From positions 7,057,155-7,121,154 of the forward strand of contig NZ_CP036319.1 of assembly GCF_007752935.1 (NCBI RefSeq): a stretch of 64,000 nucleotides of DNA, read 5' to 3'. Below are positions 9,727 through 19,076 of the stretch, piece after piece. Position 1 is the first letter of the stretch, and each line of letters begins with the position of its first letter. The notes beneath the pieces are model-generated. The model was not told the origin of the DNA. It saw only the letters and a program-made list of their open reading frames with translations, and made no database searches. The DNA comes from Crateriforma conspicua (lineage in GTDB: Bacteria; Planctomycetota; Planctomycetia; Pirellulales; Pirellulaceae). A program made the position numbers and the translations under genes.

Positions 9727-12108
9727 ATGAAAGCCTTTGTGCTGAAAAGCATTCTCGGCTCGGCCGCGGCGCTGATGTTCGCCGCTACTGCCGATGCTGG
9801 ATGCGGTGATTGTGGCGGCTGCGACAGCGGTTCCGCCTGCACCGGCTCGGTCGCCGTTGCCGGTGCCGTCGACGGTGCTGTTGTTGCAGGTGGCGGCTCG
9901 GCCGGCGCTTGTGGCCCGACCGTTACGTACCAAACGCAAACCGTGATGCGTTCGCAGTACGTCACCGAGACCCGTATGGTCCCGACGACGACGTACCAGC
10001 GTCAAACGCAAACCCGCATGAAGACGGTTACGAAGAAGGTCGCTCGAGTGGAAACCCGCTCGCAAGACTACACCGTCAACGTGCCGCAAACTCAAACCCG
10101 TACCGAAACTTACGACGTTCAGGTTGCTGTTCCTTACACCGAGGAACAGGAATACACGGTTCAAGTTCCGGTCACCACGGAAGTGGAACAATCCTACGAA
10201 GTCACCGTGCCCTACACGGAAATGACCACGCAGGAATACACGGTTCAGGTGCCGAAGACCGAAGAGGTCGAGCAAACCTACACCGTTCAAGTTCCCTACC
10301 AAGAAACCAAGACTCGTACGTACACCGTGAACGTGCCGTACACCGAGCAAGTCGAACAGACTTACACGGTCCAAGTCCCGGTTCAAAAGACCCGTGAAGA
10401 AACCTACACGGTTCAGGTCCCTTACACCGAGCAAGTGGAACAGACCTACACGGTCAACGTTCCGGTGACCAAGACGCGTACCCAGACGTACCAAGTTTGC
10501 GTCCCGTACACCGAAACCGTCACCCAGTCTTACACGGTTCAGGTCCCTTACCAGCAAGTTCGCCAACAGACCTACATGGTCAACGTGCCTTACACCGAGT
10601 CGGTTGAACAAACCTATTCGGTTTCGGTTCCCTACACCGAGCAAGTCGAACAAAGCTACACCGTTCAGGTTCCTTACACTGAACAAGTGGAACAAACCTA
10701 CACCGTCCAAGTCCCGGTTCAAGAAACCAAGACGGGCGTTCGCACCGAAACCAAGTGTGTTCCGGTTCAAACGACCAAGACCGTCACCAAGGACATGGGC
10801 AGCTACCAGTGCCAAGCCGTCGTCTCTGACGCCGGTGCCGGTTACGCTGGTGGTGTTGCAGCCGGCAGCGGCTGTGGCGGCGGATGCGGCGAAGCTGCAA
10901 GCAGCTGCGGCGGCGGATGTGGCGCAGCGGTCAGCAGCTGTGGCGGATGCGGCACTGCAGCCAGCAGCTGTGGTGGCGGATGCGGTGGAGTCGTCGGTGG
11001 CGGTGTCGCCGCTGGTGCTTCCTGCGGCCCGACGGTCACCTACCGTCAGGTCTACGTCCCGAACTTGGTCACCGAAGAAGTTCCGGTCACCACGTACCAA
11101 CAACAAACCGTCGAAGTTCCTTACAGCTACACGGTCACCAACTACGTCACCGAAACCAAGAGCCGTATGGTTCCGGTTCAAAAGTGCCGTACCGAAACCC
11201 GTAGCCGCACGGTCAACGTGACCAAGTACCGCACCGAGCAAAAGACTCGTACGGTCCAAGTCCAAAAGACCCGTCAAGAAACTCGTACGCGTGACTACAC
11301 CGTCACCCTGTGCAAGACCGAAACCCGCACCCGCGAAGTTCCGGTTCAACGCACTCGTATGGAAACTCGCACCCGCGAAGTTCCTTACACCGTGATGGAA
11401 TCGCAACAACGCTCGCGTACGGTCAACGTGACCAAGTACCGTACCGAAACCCGCACTCGCAGCGTGCCTTACACCGAAATGACCACCGAGCAACGCTCGC
11501 GTACGGTTTCGGTGCAAAAGTGCCGTCAAGAAGAGCGGACTCAAGATTACACCGTCACCAACTATCGCACCGAAACCCGCACCAAGATGGTTCCGGTCAC
11601 CAAGATGGTCACGGAAACTCGTACGCGTGAAGTTCCGGTCACCAAGACCCGTACCGAAACCCGTACTCGTATGGTTCCCCAAACGACGATGACGACCGAA
11701 ACCCGCACGCGGACGGTTAACCTGACTCGGATGGAAACCCAACAGAAGACCCGCGAAGTTTCCTACACCGTCATGGTTCCGGAAACCCGCACCCGCACCT
11801 ACAACGTCACCGTCTATGACGATGTGACCGAAGAAGTGCCGGAAACCTACAGCGTGTGTGTCCCCGTCACCACGATGAAGGAAGTCCAAGTTTCGGTCTG
11901 CAAGCAAGTTCCGACCACGGTTCAAGTCCCGGTCTACAGCAGCGGTGCCAGCTATGGCAGCAGCTACGACGCCGGTGCCGCCGCGGGTGGATGCAGCAGC
12001 TGCGGTTCGGCCGCTCCGGTTGTTGAAAGTGCCCCGGTCATGACCGAAGGTGCTGTCATCCAAGCCGCTCCGATGGCGACCGGTGCCGGTTGCACCAACT
12101 GCAACTGA
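9727..12108 (+). CDS. YTV-repeat, cysteine-rich planctomycete cell-surface protein
   Basis: From the ATG at 9727 (8 bp after a GGAGGT ribosome site) the 793-residue protein begins with a signal peptide ending near ADA (residue 24). A Cys/Gly stretch follows, then a long block (about 70-345) of tandem repeats of the type EQTYTVQVPYTE. Next come a second Cys/Gly-rich block (about 378-425, CGGGCG-type motifs) and another repeat block rich in TETRTR and REVPYT (about 445-740). It ends in a Cys-containing tail (CTNCN). YTV domains are known from cell-wall proteins of Rhodopirellula, where disulphide crosslinking is thought to stiffen the proteinaceous wall. Repeat codons are very uniform, consistent with high expression. 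Two hairpins follow immediately. Confidence 0.88.
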   Translation: MKAFVLKSILGSAAALMFAATADAGCGDCGGCDSGSACTGSVAVAGAVDGAVVAGGGSAGACGPTVTYQTQTVMRSQYVTETRMVPTTTYQRQTQTRMKTVTKKVARVETRSQDYTVNVPQTQTRTETYDVQVAVPYTEEQEYTVQVPVTTEVEQSYEVTVPYTEMTTQEYTVQVPKTEEVEQTYTVQVPYQETKTRTYTVNVPYTEQVEQTYTVQVPVQKTREETYTVQVPYTEQVEQTYTVNVPVTKTRTQTYQVCVPYTETVTQSYTVQVPYQQVRQQTYMVNVPYTESVEQTYSVSVPYTEQVEQSYTVQVPYTEQVEQTYTVQVPVQETKTGVRTETKCVPVQTTKTVTKDMGSYQCQAVVSDAGAGYAGGVAAGSGCGGGCGEAASSCGGGCGAAVSSCGGCGTAASSCGGGCGGVVGGGVAAGASCGPTVTYRQVYVPNLVTEEVPVTTYQQQTVEVPYSYTVTNYVTETKSRMVPVQKCRTETRSRTVNVTKYRTEQKTRTVQVQKTRQETRTRDYTVTLCKTETRTREVPVQRTRMETRTREVPYTVMESQQRSRTVNVTKYRTETRTRSVPYTEMTTEQRSRTVSVQKCRQEERTQDYTVTNYRTETRTKMVPVTKMVTETRTREVPVTKTRTETRTRMVPQTTMTTETRTRTVNLTRMETQQKTREVSYTVMVPETRTRTYNVTVYDDVTEEVPETYSVCVPVTTMKEVQVSVCKQVPTTVQVPVYSSGASYGSSYDAGAAAGGCSSCGSAAPVVESAPVMTEGAVIQAAPMATGAGCTNCN

Positions 12109-12123
12109 TCGCAGATGAAGATC

Positions 12124-12151
12124 ATCAACGCCGACCCGCATCGGCGTTGAT
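12124..12151 (+). terminator. Perfect hairpin just after the YTV gene
   Basis: ATCAACGCCGA at 12124-12134 pairs perfectly with 12141-12151 around a 6-nt loop, 15 bp after the stop codon. No T-run follows, so on its own it may stabilise the mRNA 3' end rather than terminate. Confidence 0.55.
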
Positions 12152-12161
12152 CAAAACCACG

Positions 12162-12203
12162 AACCCCGCATCAAAGATTCCCTTTGGTGCGGGGTTTCTC
12201 ATT
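12162..12203 (+). terminator. Intrinsic terminator of the YTV gene
   Basis: AACCCCGCA at 12162-12170 pairs with TGCGGGGTT at 12188-12196, with an inner AAAG/CTTT pairing, followed by TTCTCATT. It is the second of two hairpins in tandem, a double arrangement common after abundant transcripts. Confidence 0.7.
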
Positions 12204-12285
12204 GCGCCGACGGCGAACCCTGACCACAACCTGCAAACGGCAATCGGCGGCGATCGATTCCGGGCCGAACCCGGTGGGGGGCCAG

Positions 12286-13011
12286 CTAAGGCTTCACCGC
12301 AACGGTTTTGACCACCGGACGACGCCGATCCGCCATCAAACGTCGACAGCCCATCGCACCCACCTCGCCGACAGCCCACATCCCACCGGCAGCCAACGCC
12401 GCCGCCGGGCCCGCCGCCACGCTGACCCCGACCGTGGTCGCCAAGTTCAATCCACGGCCGACACCACGCCGCAGACGTTGGTCACGCAAGCCCAGATGGC
12501 CGCCCACCGCTTCGGTTGCCCACTGTGCCGCATCCCCCAGCAACGTCGCCGGATGCAGCCGTCCGGTCAGACGCCCACGCACCAGATGCTTCGCCATCGA
12601 CACCGCTGTCTTCGCGGCAACCGAACCGCCGCGTTCGACGATCGCATCGACCTGCCGACTTTCCCACCGCCCGGTCGATGCCCAACGGGCAAAGTGTTCG
12701 CAATTGCGGAACACCAAACAGTATTCGGCTTCACCCAAATGCTGCATCGCTCGGCCGACGATTAGATCACGCTGGGAATCCGATGCCGATTCGACGATGT
12801 GAATCTTGCTCTTGCCGCCGACGGTCAATCGATCCATCGGGGTGCGTCGGATGCGATGGTCCAGCCGACCGCCCCAGGGCCGAGCCGTGCTGTGGTCATC
12901 ACCGCAGTAGTGCACCACCGTGCCGTCACCCATGTCGATCGCATGATGCTGGTACGGCACCACGCAATCGAACCGCCAAACAAAAAGATGGTCACCCTTG
13001 CTCATCGGCAT
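12286..13011 (-). CDS. LRAT/H-rev107-like NlpC/P60-superfamily protein
   Basis: The N-terminal half reads as an LRAT domain: VPYQHHAIDMGDGTVVHY holds the conserved His and the strand after it, and FRNCEHFARW carries the nucleophilic Cys in the family signature NCEHF. In this fold Cys and His catalyse acyl transfer or hydrolysis through a thioester. The C-terminal part (about 150-215) is Gly/Ala-rich and hydrophobic and may insert into a membrane. The gene starts inside the end of the upstream membrane-protein gene (20-bp overlap; MSKGD at 13005 is an alternative start), which implies translational coupling. Substrate is unknown. Confidence 0.8.
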   Translation of the reverse strand: MPMSKGDHLFVWRFDCVVPYQHHAIDMGDGTVVHYCGDDHSTARPWGGRLDHRIRRTPMDRLTVGGKSKIHIVESASDSQRDLIVGRAMQHLGEAEYCLVFRNCEHFARWASTGRWESRQVDAIVERGGSVAAKTAVSMAKHLVRGRLTGRLHPATLLGDAAQWATEAVGGHLGLRDQRLRRGVGRGLNLATTVGVSVAAGPAAALAAGGMWAVGEVGAMGCRRLMADRRRPVVKTVAVKP

Positions 13012-13987
13012 CGTTTTCCTGTTCCGTTTGTTTCATCCGCCGATGATTCGGCGCCGCACCCATCATTCCACCCGCGACTTCGTTGTCCAGTCGCCCGGAC
13101 AACGCGATCGCCGCCACCGATGTCGCGTACAGAACGGCAAAGGTCGCATAGTCACCCCAATAAATGCTGGACAATTCTGGGGGACGGCCGCCGACTTGTA
13201 CCTGCAACCATGACAAGACGAACAGCGCCAGCACCGACCAGGCCGTCGCCGCCGCACCGCCACCGATCCAAGTGAACGCACGGGTGGCCAATACTGTCTT
13301 TCCGATCAAAACCGAAAAAATTGGCAACCAAATCCAGACAACGCACCATCCGGCCAAAACGTGCCGAATCGAAGTCCAATATTGGTCGGCCGGGACGCCG
13401 ATTCGAATTCGCAGCGATCGCCCCAAATCGGCATCGGCCAGCAAAACATAAAAGGCACGCAGCGTGGTGATCATGATCGCAACCGCGGCGGTCAGTGCGA
13501 CCAAATCGGCGATCCGATACTGCACGTCGACCGCCGCACGTGATTCACGTGGTCGCCAAGTGGGAACCCGCGTGAACCAAAACACGAAACTTTGGACGGC
13601 GGCCAGCCCGACCAGCGACGCGACGTACATCATCCAAGGCCGACCGCTTTGCATTGCCAGCACGCCCGCACATCCGCCGACCGCCGCCGCCACCATCGTC
13701 CAACGGGCCAGACCACGACGCCAACAAGACGACCACCAGACAAATCCGCTGAAGGCCCCATAATACAAACCGTTAACCATGACCAAGTATCGATCGCGGT
13801 CGCCGTCGGATTGCCATCGCGTCGAAGACGCATCGGAAACCAACCACCACGTCGACGCGGTGGCGATCAATGCGACGAACGCAAACATGCACCCCGTCCA
13901 CCGTCCGGCCGATGGCCGTGGCGGTCCGTCGTCACCATCGTCCGGCGGGTCGGCCCGATCGGTTTTAGGATTGAAACTTCTTTGCAT
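12992..13987 (-). CDS. Multi-pass membrane protein of unknown function
   Basis: A 331-residue protein with a charged, Pro-rich cytoplasmic N-terminus (1-30) followed by about eight hydrophobic segments from residue 33 to 300 and a short charged tail. I do not recognise a family. It overlaps the LRAT-like gene by 20 bp on the same strand, so the two form an operon, and its partner's putative membrane-associated tail suggests they work at the same membrane. Confidence 0.75.
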   Translation of the reverse strand: MQRSFNPKTDRADPPDDGDDGPPRPSAGRWTGCMFAFVALIATASTWWLVSDASSTRWQSDGDRDRYLVMVNGLYYGAFSGFVWWSSCWRRGLARWTMVAAAVGGCAGVLAMQSGRPWMMYVASLVGLAAVQSFVFWFTRVPTWRPRESRAAVDVQYRIADLVALTAAVAIMITTLRAFYVLLADADLGRSLRIRIGVPADQYWTSIRHVLAGWCVVWIWLPIFSVLIGKTVLATRAFTWIGGGAAATAWSVLALFVLSWLQVQVGGRPPELSSIYWGDYATFAVLYATSVAAIALSGRLDNEVAGGMMGAAPNHRRMKQTEQENDADEQG

Positions 13988-14017
13988 CGCCTTTCGTGAC
14001 TCACCTGTTCAGCCGAC

Positions 14018-14899
14018 ATGGATGAAAGCGTCGAACCCGTCATCGCCCTGCTCGGTCATCCGATTGCCGGCAACCCCGCCCCGTTGGCGCTCAGCCGTGC
14101 CATCGCGGCACTCGGTTTGGATTGCCGGCTGCATTCATTTGACGTCACCCCCGACGATTTGCCCACAGCATTGTCGGGGCTGCGTGTCCTGGGATTCACC
14201 GGCGTCTGGCTGGACGACCGCCTGAGTCCCCACGCCGGTCGATGGGATTCCATTCAAGAAAACGACCCGCACCACGGTGGCGAACCTGCGAACGTCCAGC
14301 CACCTGGTCCTGATTCGCACGCCAACAATTCCGGCCCAGAGGACAAAGCGGGGACGGATCAACCGCCCAGCGATGCAATCGACATCGGTGCGATCACCGA
14401 CCAAGCCACTCGATCGATCGCGACGCGATGCGATTGCCTCTGGCGGTGCGACGACACACCGGACCAACTGGTGGGTGCCAATCGCAAGCGTCTGTTTTTT
14501 CGCGAATGCATGGCGGTCGCCCTTCGGCAATGTGACGACGCGGCCAACAGCATCTGGGTCATCCACCATCACCAGCGGCACTTGGATGACCCCGCGTCGA
14601 ACCAACGTTTACCGCAAAGCCGTGTGATCGTCCTTCCGGATTGGTCATCCACCGGCGACGCGATCGTTTCACGCCTGAACGCCGATGCCTGGCCCGAACC
14701 GACCGAACCCACTGTGGTGTTTGACCTTTCCCGGCAAGGCCATCCCGAATCGGACACGCTTCGCAAACGTGGCTATGAATTGATCGGCTGGACCGAGGCG
14801 TTGGTCGGATCGTTGAACGCTTGCTTGCAAATCTGGACCGGTCGCCAGGGGTCCAGTGAAATCATGTTCGAAGCGATCGAAGAATACCTGGGCGTCTAA
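14018..14899 (+). CDS. Degenerate shikimate-dehydrogenase-like (AroE-like) protein
   Basis: Residues 8-65 follow the AroE N-terminal substrate-binding pattern: LLGHPIAGNPAPLALSRAI replaces the usual G-x-P-I-x-H-S-x-S-P block, then LGLDCRLHSFDVTPDDL and LGFTGVWL. The catalytic NVT-x-P-x-K region is missing; WLDDRLSPH stands in its place, followed by a hydrophilic insert of about 60 residues. The C-terminal half keeps a Rossmann-like outline (VVFDLSRQGHPESD, then GYELIGWTEALVGS). It therefore probably does not reduce dehydroshikimate. The SMUG1-type gene follows at once, so the two may be co-transcribed. The AroE link is moderate confidence; the loss of the catalytic Lys is directly visible. 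Confidence 0.65.
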   Translation: MDESVEPVIALLGHPIAGNPAPLALSRAIAALGLDCRLHSFDVTPDDLPTALSGLRVLGFTGVWLDDRLSPHAGRWDSIQENDPHHGGEPANVQPPGPDSHANNSGPEDKAGTDQPPSDAIDIGAITDQATRSIATRCDCLWRCDDTPDQLVGANRKRLFFRECMAVALRQCDDAANSIWVIHHHQRHLDDPASNQRLPQSRVIVLPDWSSTGDAIVSRLNADAWPEPTEPTVVFDLSRQGHPESDTLRKRGYELIGWTEALVGSLNACLQIWTGRQGSSEIMFEAIEEYLGV

Positions 14900-14962
14900 C
14901 CCTTGGATGCCAAAGCGTCGACCTTGCCCGGCCACCTTTTCCACCCACCTTTTGATTTGACG

Positions 14963-15754
14963 ATGCCACGGACCAACGCCCGCAGCCGCGCCCTGATCGA
15001 TGCCGCCGACCGGCTTCGTGATGCAGTCGACCGGTTGAATTTCGCACCCCCGGTGACCCACATCTACAATCCTTTGCGTTACGCTTGGAAGTCGCACCAA
15101 GCCTATTTACGAATGGCCCCCAAGGGTGATGTCAATGCGGTGTTTTTGGGGATGAACCCGGGACCCTGGGGCATGGCCCAAACCGGCGTACCGTTCGGAG
15201 AGATCCAGTTGGTCAAAGATTTTTTGAAGATCAACGAACCGGTCGATCGTCCGACGCTTGAAAACCCCAAGCGTCCCGTCGAAGGCTTCGACTGTCCCCG
15301 CAGCGAAGTCAGCGGTCGACGTCTATGGGGATACTTCCGCGACCAATTTCAAACCGCCCAGCGGTTCTTTGACGAACACTTTGTGACCAACTATTGCCCG
15401 CTGGTCTTCATGGAATCGGGCGGCCGTAATCGAACCCCTGACAAGCTGCCGGTCGGCGAACGGTTACCGCTGCAGCAATGTTGTGACCAGCACCTGCGCG
15501 AGGTCTTGGACATCCTGCGGCCCCGTTACGTCGTCGCGGTCGGCACGTTCGCCGAAGCCTGCGTGAAACGGTGTCGCGACGATCTCGCAAAATCAGACGT
15601 ATCCAAAGGTTCCGATTCCGCGACCCCTTGGTCATTGGTTCGGATCTTACACCCCAGCCCCGCATCACCGGCGGCCAACCGAGACTGGGCGGGCACCGTC
15701 CATCGTCAACTTTGCGAGGCGGCCGTCCTGGACGGCAAAGAACACACGACCTGA
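14963..15754 (+). CDS. SMUG1-type single-strand-selective uracil-DNA glycosylase
   Basis: Removes uracil and oxidised pyrimidines such as hydroxymethyluracil from DNA. The protein contains LGMNPGPWGMAQTGVPFGE with the catalytic Asn of SMUG1, the SGRRLWGYF block, VTNYCPLVFMESGGRNRTP, CDQHLRE and the C-terminal LHPSPASPAANRDWAG with the conserved His and the DNA-wedge loop. All family-defining elements are intact. The ATG at 14963 is preferred; a TTG at 14903 would add 20 residues that look like leader sequence. It lies 63 bp after the AroE-like gene on the same strand. Confidence 0.92.
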   Translation: MPRTNARSRALIDAADRLRDAVDRLNFAPPVTHIYNPLRYAWKSHQAYLRMAPKGDVNAVFLGMNPGPWGMAQTGVPFGEIQLVKDFLKINEPVDRPTLENPKRPVEGFDCPRSEVSGRRLWGYFRDQFQTAQRFFDEHFVTNYCPLVFMESGGRNRTPDKLPVGERLPLQQCCDQHLREVLDILRPRYVVAVGTFAEACVKRCRDDLAKSDVSKGSDSATPWSLVRILHPSPASPAANRDWAGTVHRQLCEAAVLDGKEHTT

Positions 15755-15839
15755 TCCGGCGCAACGTTTCCGAAATCGCGATCGTTGCCGCCGTCAGACT
15801 TTTCAAATTCTGATCTCATAACGGGCAACCTAAGACGCG

Positions 15840-18566
15840 ATGAATCAACGCAAATCGATCGCCAATGCGCTTCTGTTTGTCGCTTTGACCGTGACGGCGC
15901 TGGTCGTGGTCAACCTGCCCCATCGCTACGTCGACCGAGATCCCCAGTGGATGCGGCGCGGGACCAGCAACGACTTGCTGCCACTTCAATCCCCGCGGCC
16001 CAGAATCATGGCCGGGTGGCCGGTCCGTTATCTGATCCAACACGAAAGCTACGATAAGTCCCGCACGCGCTGGTGGTCCCTTGCCGCGTTGTCGACCGAC
16101 ATCGCCGTCGTCTTGGCAATGGCCGCATTGGTGGGCGGATTCACTTGGTATCGACACCGCGCGATGATCCGTTCGGATGATCCCCGTCGCTTGCGTCGAC
16201 GCTTGGACCGGATCATGGTCGCCGGAATTTTAGTATTCATCGGCATCTGTGCCGCACGAACCGGATGGACCAGTTACCAACACCATCGTGTGGCCCAAGG
16301 GGTTTTTGCCAAGGGCGGCGACTGTTACCGATCCTGCATCTTGCCCGAAACCATCGCCCAGCGGATTCCCAGCGGGTTCTTGCCACTGTTCCGCCGCGTC
16401 ATTGCCGTCGACGTCATCGCGCCCGACGATCCACTGGTTCGACAAATCACCCGGTTGCCGACGTTACGGACGTTGGACATCAGCGGCGAAACTTACGACC
16501 AAAGCCTGCTGGGACAGTTGGCCGGTCATCACGAATTGTCCGCCATCCGTTTGCGACGAAACGACCTGCGCCCCGAATCGATGGTCTTCCTGCAAACGTT
16601 GCCCCAGTTGCAACAGCTTGACTTTCAAAAGTGCAATGTCGGGCACGAACACCTGTTGCCCCTGCGTCGTTTGAACGAATTGGTGCGGCTGAACTTTTCA
16701 CGCACGCCATTGCGATTGGAAACGGTTTCCAATTTCCTTGCCCTGCCGCAGCGCATTGAGGTCCTGGAACTGTCCCGGCCCCCGATCGGTCAAACCGACA
16801 GCCTGGTCATCGACGGTTGGGATTCGCTGCGACGCATCAAAATCGATCGCGATCGTACCGTCCGGAATCACACGCCGCTGCGATTGGTCATTCGCAACTG
16901 CCCCAACCTTCGCAAATTGGATCTGGATCGTTTTCAAAAGTATGACCTGGATTTTGAAAACCTGCCGCGACTGGCCGCGTTTGGTGAAGAAATCGGCGAC
17001 CTGTTCATTTACATCAAAGTCCATGATTCCATTCCCGACATGACTTGGGTGCGAAACTTAAGGCTGAAAGACGTTCCATCACTGGAACACATTTCGTGTA
17101 GCGCACTGAATCTACAGTCGCTGAAAATCGAAGGCCTGACGTCGATCAAGTCTCTGGAACTTGGCGGTCAGATCGTCACCGGTTTCGGCATGCTGACTCC
17201 GCAACCGATCGCCAAAGAACGACGTCAACGCATGATCGATGACTTGGGTCGGTGTGAAGGTCCGTCGCGACTGTGCTTTGAAGGCATGTCGCTTTCGGAT
17301 CTCGACCTACAACCGCTGAACCAAAACCAGGGCATCCGATCGCTGGACTTTGCTCGATCGGACATCACGTTTGCTCAGGTGCAATCTCTTGCGCCCATGG
17401 GCGAACGCTTGGACGAGATTCTGTTGGATCGCTGTCCGCTGGAAAAGAAAGATTTGTCTTGGATGCTGAAGACGTTCCCCAAGGCTCAATCCATTGGCGT
17501 CAATCTTTACGATTCGTCCGACATTCGCATCGTGTCCAACGACCAACTGGAACTGATGATGACCTCCGTCATCGACAAACCACGCCAGGTCACCATCGTG
17601 GACGCCCCTAAACTGCGATCGTCCTTGCTGATGCTGGATTCGCCACGCAAGTTGGACATTCGCAACGCGCCGTCATTGCAGGGCGTTGCCGTCGGTGGTG
17701 TCTGGCCCAAAGATTGTCGATTCAAAGGTCTTCGGAAACTACGCTGGTTCGCCGGCGGCGGTCCCACGCTTTCCAACGATGTGTTCGATCAACTGCTGGA
17801 TTGTCGACGACTGGACGAATTGACTTTGGCCTATTCGGGTATCAGCAAGGACCGCTTGCGAAAGGTCGGCCTGTTCCGACAACTGACGGTTTTGAACGTT
17901 CCCGGATCCGACGTCGATGACGATGTCGCTGATCACTGGCATGGCATCGAACGGATCCAGCACTTGGATCTAAGTGACACTGAAATCGGTCACCGAACGC
18001 TGCGCTGGGCGACTGGATTGCCCAATCTGCGGAGCCTGTCGATCAACGGCGTTTCGCTGGACAAACGGTCCAGCCGGCTGTTGTCCAACCTGGGTGACCT
18101 CCAATACATCCACGTCGGTGACACCGACGCCAACGTCGGCGATTTGATCCCCACGCTGCACGGTGCGGTCGTCATGATGCTGGACGTTTCCGGACTGACG
18201 CTGACCGATGAATTGATCGATGCCGCCATCGATGCGAAAGTGTTGAAGCGAATCCGCATCAATCGGTGCGATGTGACGCAGGAACAACTTCAACGGCTGG
18301 TGGACGGATCGCGACCGGACCTCCGAATCGACATCGATCCCGGTCATCCGGCCCTCAGCGACCAACTGGCCGCTTTCATTAATGAACGAAATCGCCTTGC
18401 GGGCCGACCGTTCCAGCTTGATCCGTCCGAAGCAGCGTTGGCATCGCTGGCACAGACCGAAGGACTGCAGCGACGCTGGTTGACCAGCCGTCGCGCGTCA
18501 TTTGAAGCCTTCACGCGTCCGGGAAAGATCGACACCGAACGCTTGCGGCAAATACTCAATCGCTAG
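15840..18566 (+). CDS. Membrane-anchored leucine-rich-repeat protein
   Basis: A 908-residue protein with three hydrophobic segments near the N-terminus (about 9-25, 83-103 and 127-144), followed by a long domain of irregular leucine-rich repeats (about 190-850), such as LPTLRTLDISGETYD, LPQLQQLDFQKCNV and LPNLRSLSINGVSLD. The C-terminus is a short basic tail. The repeats probably face the periplasm and bind a protein or glycan ligand. Large LRR proteins of this kind are common in planctomycetes and are mostly uncharacterised. It is convergent with the DUF3127 gene, 7 bp apart. Confidence 0.8.
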   Translation: MNQRKSIANALLFVALTVTALVVVNLPHRYVDRDPQWMRRGTSNDLLPLQSPRPRIMAGWPVRYLIQHESYDKSRTRWWSLAALSTDIAVVLAMAALVGGFTWYRHRAMIRSDDPRRLRRRLDRIMVAGILVFIGICAARTGWTSYQHHRVAQGVFAKGGDCYRSCILPETIAQRIPSGFLPLFRRVIAVDVIAPDDPLVRQITRLPTLRTLDISGETYDQSLLGQLAGHHELSAIRLRRNDLRPESMVFLQTLPQLQQLDFQKCNVGHEHLLPLRRLNELVRLNFSRTPLRLETVSNFLALPQRIEVLELSRPPIGQTDSLVIDGWDSLRRIKIDRDRTVRNHTPLRLVIRNCPNLRKLDLDRFQKYDLDFENLPRLAAFGEEIGDLFIYIKVHDSIPDMTWVRNLRLKDVPSLEHISCSALNLQSLKIEGLTSIKSLELGGQIVTGFGMLTPQPIAKERRQRMIDDLGRCEGPSRLCFEGMSLSDLDLQPLNQNQGIRSLDFARSDITFAQVQSLAPMGERLDEILLDRCPLEKKDLSWMLKTFPKAQSIGVNLYDSSDIRIVSNDQLELMMTSVIDKPRQVTIVDAPKLRSSLLMLDSPRKLDIRNAPSLQGVAVGGVWPKDCRFKGLRKLRWFAGGGPTLSNDVFDQLLDCRRLDELTLAYSGISKDRLRKVGLFRQLTVLNVPGSDVDDDVADHWHGIERIQHLDLSDTEIGHRTLRWATGLPNLRSLSINGVSLDKRSSRLLSNLGDLQYIHVGDTDANVGDLIPTLHGAVVMMLDVSGLTLTDELIDAAIDAKVLKRIRINRCDVTQEQLQRLVDGSRPDLRIDIDPGHPALSDQLAAFINERNRLAGRPFQLDPSEAALASLAQTEGLQRRWLTSRRASFEAFTRPGKIDTERLRQILNR

Positions 18567-18573
18567 CGACGGC

Positions 18574-18951
18574 TCAGAATGGCGCGTCTTCGTCGTCGGC
18601 CGCTTCGCTGAACGCCGAATTGGCGTCTTCCACCGCATCGCCGGTCACGCCGCCGTAGCCCGACAGGACTTTGTACGACATCGCTTCCAGACTTAGGAAA
18701 TACTTCACGTCACTGTTGCTGTCACGCTGCCATTTGCGACCGCTCAGCCGATACGACACTTCGACTTCGTCGCCCAAATTCATTTCATCGACCGTGTCAC
18801 AGCCGTCTTTGATGAATTCGACCGGGATGTAATTGGTGAATCCACCCTTTTCTTGTTCCAAGACGACCAGACGTTTGCGGAAGCCTTTCTGACCGTACGT
18901 CTTGGTCTCTTCGATCACGTGGACGACTCCACGAACCGTCGAATCACTCAT
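18574..18951 (-). CDS. DUF3127 protein (OB-fold, possible ssDNA-binding)
   Basis: 125 residues from the ATG at 18951. The first 90 residues follow the DUF3127 pattern: a beta-rich domain with GQKGFRKRLVVLEQ, NYIPVEFIKDGCDTV, LGDEVEVSYRLSGRKWQ and a closing LEAM strand. The tail is acidic and ends in DDEDAPF. This matches the acidic C-terminal tip of single-stranded DNA-binding proteins, which recruits partner proteins. The function of DUF3127 is not established; the acidic tip is my observation. Confidence 0.8.
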   Translation of the reverse strand: MSDSTVRGVVHVIEETKTYGQKGFRKRLVVLEQEKGGFTNYIPVEFIKDGCDTVDEMNLGDEVEVSYRLSGRKWQRDSNSDVKYFLSLEAMSYKVLSGYGGVTGDAVEDANSAFSEAADDEDAPF

Positions 18952-19076
18952 CAATTCTCTCGCTGGTTCCGTTGGCGATTTTCTCTAGCAAAGGGGCAGG
19001 ATTATAGCGTCGAAACTTCCAACGCACGATGGCCAATCCCCCGCCATCGAAGCACCCTGCACCGTCACCATTTTGA

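Noticed and set aside
9721-12141. 806-residue minus-strand frame opposite the YTV gene
   Set aside because: A mirror of the repetitive YTV codons; its translation is a Gly/Arg/Asn-rich artefact and the plus strand has signal peptide and ribosome site.
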